From DATGKG01 sp963783145 (lineage in GTDB: Bacteria > Desulfobacterota > Binatia > Binatales > Binataceae): DNA of 64,000 nucleotides. The stretch is from assembly GCA_963783145.1 (NCBI GenBank), contig CAWAMM010000002.1:1431455-1495454 (forward strand). Reading direction: 5' to 3'. The notes under the pieces are model-generated. The model searched no databases. It had not been told where the DNA came from and saw only the letters and a list, made by a program, of their open reading frames with translations. Shown one piece after another: positions 63,123 through 64,000 of the stretch; positions within the stretch are counted from its first letter, which is position 1; each line of letters starts with the position of its first letter. A program made the translations under genes and the position numbers.

Positions 63123-64000
63123 CCGGATAGCGGAGCAAAGTTACGAGGGGATTTTCCCTCCAGCGGCAGCAGCGCGAGGTAGGATGCTAGTCCCGTAGTT
63201 AGCGAAAACGCGATCGCCCATCGATAGCCGCTGTGCCCGATGATGAAACCTGCCACCGGCGGTCCCATCAGCACTCCGATGCCTCCGCTGGTGTAGAGCG
63301 CGCCGAGCACGCTGCCGAGGCGCTGGGTGCCATAGAAATGCGCGAGCACCGCCGGCGACAATGCGACATAGCCGCCGTAGCCAACGCCAAGCACCAGCGC
63401 GAACAGCACCAGCACGGTGTAGGAGTTCGCGATGAGCCATAGTGCGAAGCTACATCCCACTACCAGATAGCAGAGTTGATAGAGGCGCACGACACCGACG
63501 CGATCGGCCATCGCGCCGAGGCCCAGGCGCCCTACTACGCTGGCGCCGCCGATGAGGCCGACCAGGGTCGCGGCCGCCACCTCGCTGGCGCCATGATCGC
63601 GCGCGAAGACGGGAAGGAAAACGAACGGCGTGAAGAGACCCATCGAGGAAAGCACCGACGAAAGATAGAGCAGCTTGAAGGCGCGGGTGCCGATCGCCTC
63701 GCGGATATTGAACGGCGCGAGCGCGACATGAACCGGCGGGCGCTTCACCACGAAGGCGCATCCCGTCAACACCGTCGAACTAACGATGGCGAGCACCACG
63801 AAGGTCTCGCGCCATCCGAGGCGCTGGATCAACGCAGCGTTGATCGGCGCGACGAACAGCGTGCCGCATCCGATGCCGGCGACCGCGATGCCGAGCGCGG
63901 TGTTGCGCCGATGCAGGAACCATCCGCCGACGACTGCGACCGTCGGCACGTATCCGCATGCGATGCCGACGCCGACGCCGACGCCGTAAGTGAGATAGGC
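63086..64000 (-). CDS. MFS transporter, 5' end outside the window
   Basis: The frame is open to the right edge. About 305 residues are visible, with several long hydrophobic segments and MFS features: GWFLHRRNTALGIAVAGIG, RPPVHVALAPF linker, and VGRLGLGAMADRVGVVRLY matching the conserved loop motif. It resembles the monocarboxylate-transporter-like group. The C-terminal LEGKSPRNFAPLSGSPSTSGEGARG is partly encoded by the palindromic repeat. The substrate is unknown. Confidence 0.8.
   Translation of the reverse strand, partial: AYLTYGVGVGVGIACGYVPTVAVVGGWFLHRRNTALGIAVAGIGCGTLFVAPINAALIQRLGWRETFVVLAIVSSTVLTGCAFVVKRPPVHVALAPFNIREAIGTRAFKLLYLSSVLSSMGLFTPFVFLPVFARDHGASEVAAATLVGLIGGASVVGRLGLGAMADRVGVVRLYQLCYLVVGCSFALWLIANSYTVLVLFALVLGVGYGGYVALSPAVLAHFYGTQRLGSVLGALYTSGGIGVLMGPPVAGFIIGHSGYRWAIAFSLTTGLASYLALLPLEGKSPRNFAPLSGSPSTSGEGARG

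Overview
The window is 64 kb of a GC-rich bacterial chromosome with tightly packed genes on both strands, short operons and two tRNA genes. No rRNA, CRISPR array or recognisable transposase was seen. Many genes belong to oxidative and lipid or xenobiotic metabolism: a luciferase-like monooxygenase, a Baeyer-Villiger-type monooxygenase, an epoxide hydrolase, acyl-CoA dehydrogenases, a GST, SDRs, many alpha/beta hydrolases and diiron ferritin-like proteins. Together with sigma54 activators and class III cyclases this suggests an aerobic soil bacterium of the deltaproteobacterial/Desulfobacterota or Candidatus Binatota kind. That placement is inference only; no marker gene settles it.

Layout. 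1-2850: a compact peptide-modification (RiPP-like) operon with a 55-residue candidate precursor, a SipW-type S26 peptidase, an HprK-like kinase, a PqqD-like recognition protein and a radical SAM/SPASM enzyme. 2870-8060: a GDP-fucose synthase-like epimerase, tRNA-Leu, an HTH protein with an internal tandem repeat, a DsbA-like oxidoreductase, a lumazine synthase homologue, a deaminase and an SDR. 8170-10983: a TetR-type operator, then an SCP2-like protein and two paralogous ferritin-like proteins. The first keeps six diiron ligands and the second has lost five of them. 11000-17140: an acyl-CoA dehydrogenase homologue, a cyclase-TolB-TPR protein, a sigma54 activator, and two short intergenic remnants that echo the 3' ends of neighbouring genes. 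17300-36700: an ABC exporter, a frameshifted acyltransferase, an M48 lipoprotein peptidase, a cyclase-family hydrolase, a BVMO, hydrolases, a cyclase-AAA-TPR regulator, a large secreted protein, a mannitol dehydrogenase-like enzyme and tRNA-Phe. 36747-45406: gshB, rsmE, a frameshifted prmA, a TetR gene with an operator followed by a monooxygenase-hydrolase fusion, a sigma54-type regulator with a changed GAFTGA loop, and a hydrolase. 45533-49366: a protein of about 1277 residues with a degenerate restriction-endonuclease-like N-terminus, a long TPR body and a PIN-like C-terminus, a plausible undescribed defence or RNA-processing protein. 49483-60060: an ABC-F ATPase, an ECF sigma/anti-sigma pair, a diiron protein, an epoxide hydrolase, an acyl-CoA dehydrogenase, an SDR-GST pair and a putative glycosyltransferase. 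60110-63120: a more AT-rich segment bracketed by a truncated and a full copy of a palindromic repeat. It carries a frameshifted acyltransferase, a lone POTRA protein and a HigBA-like toxin-antitoxin locus. An MFS transporter runs off the right edge.

Two intergenic palindromic repeat families occur. One, built on CCTAACCCC...CCCCTTCCCCT/AGGGGAAGGGG, occurs five or six times and supplies the last codons of at least two genes. Three genes (prmA and two acyltransferases) are broken by one-base frameshifts. At least one lies in a homopolymer, so sequencing error must be excluded before calling them pseudogenes.
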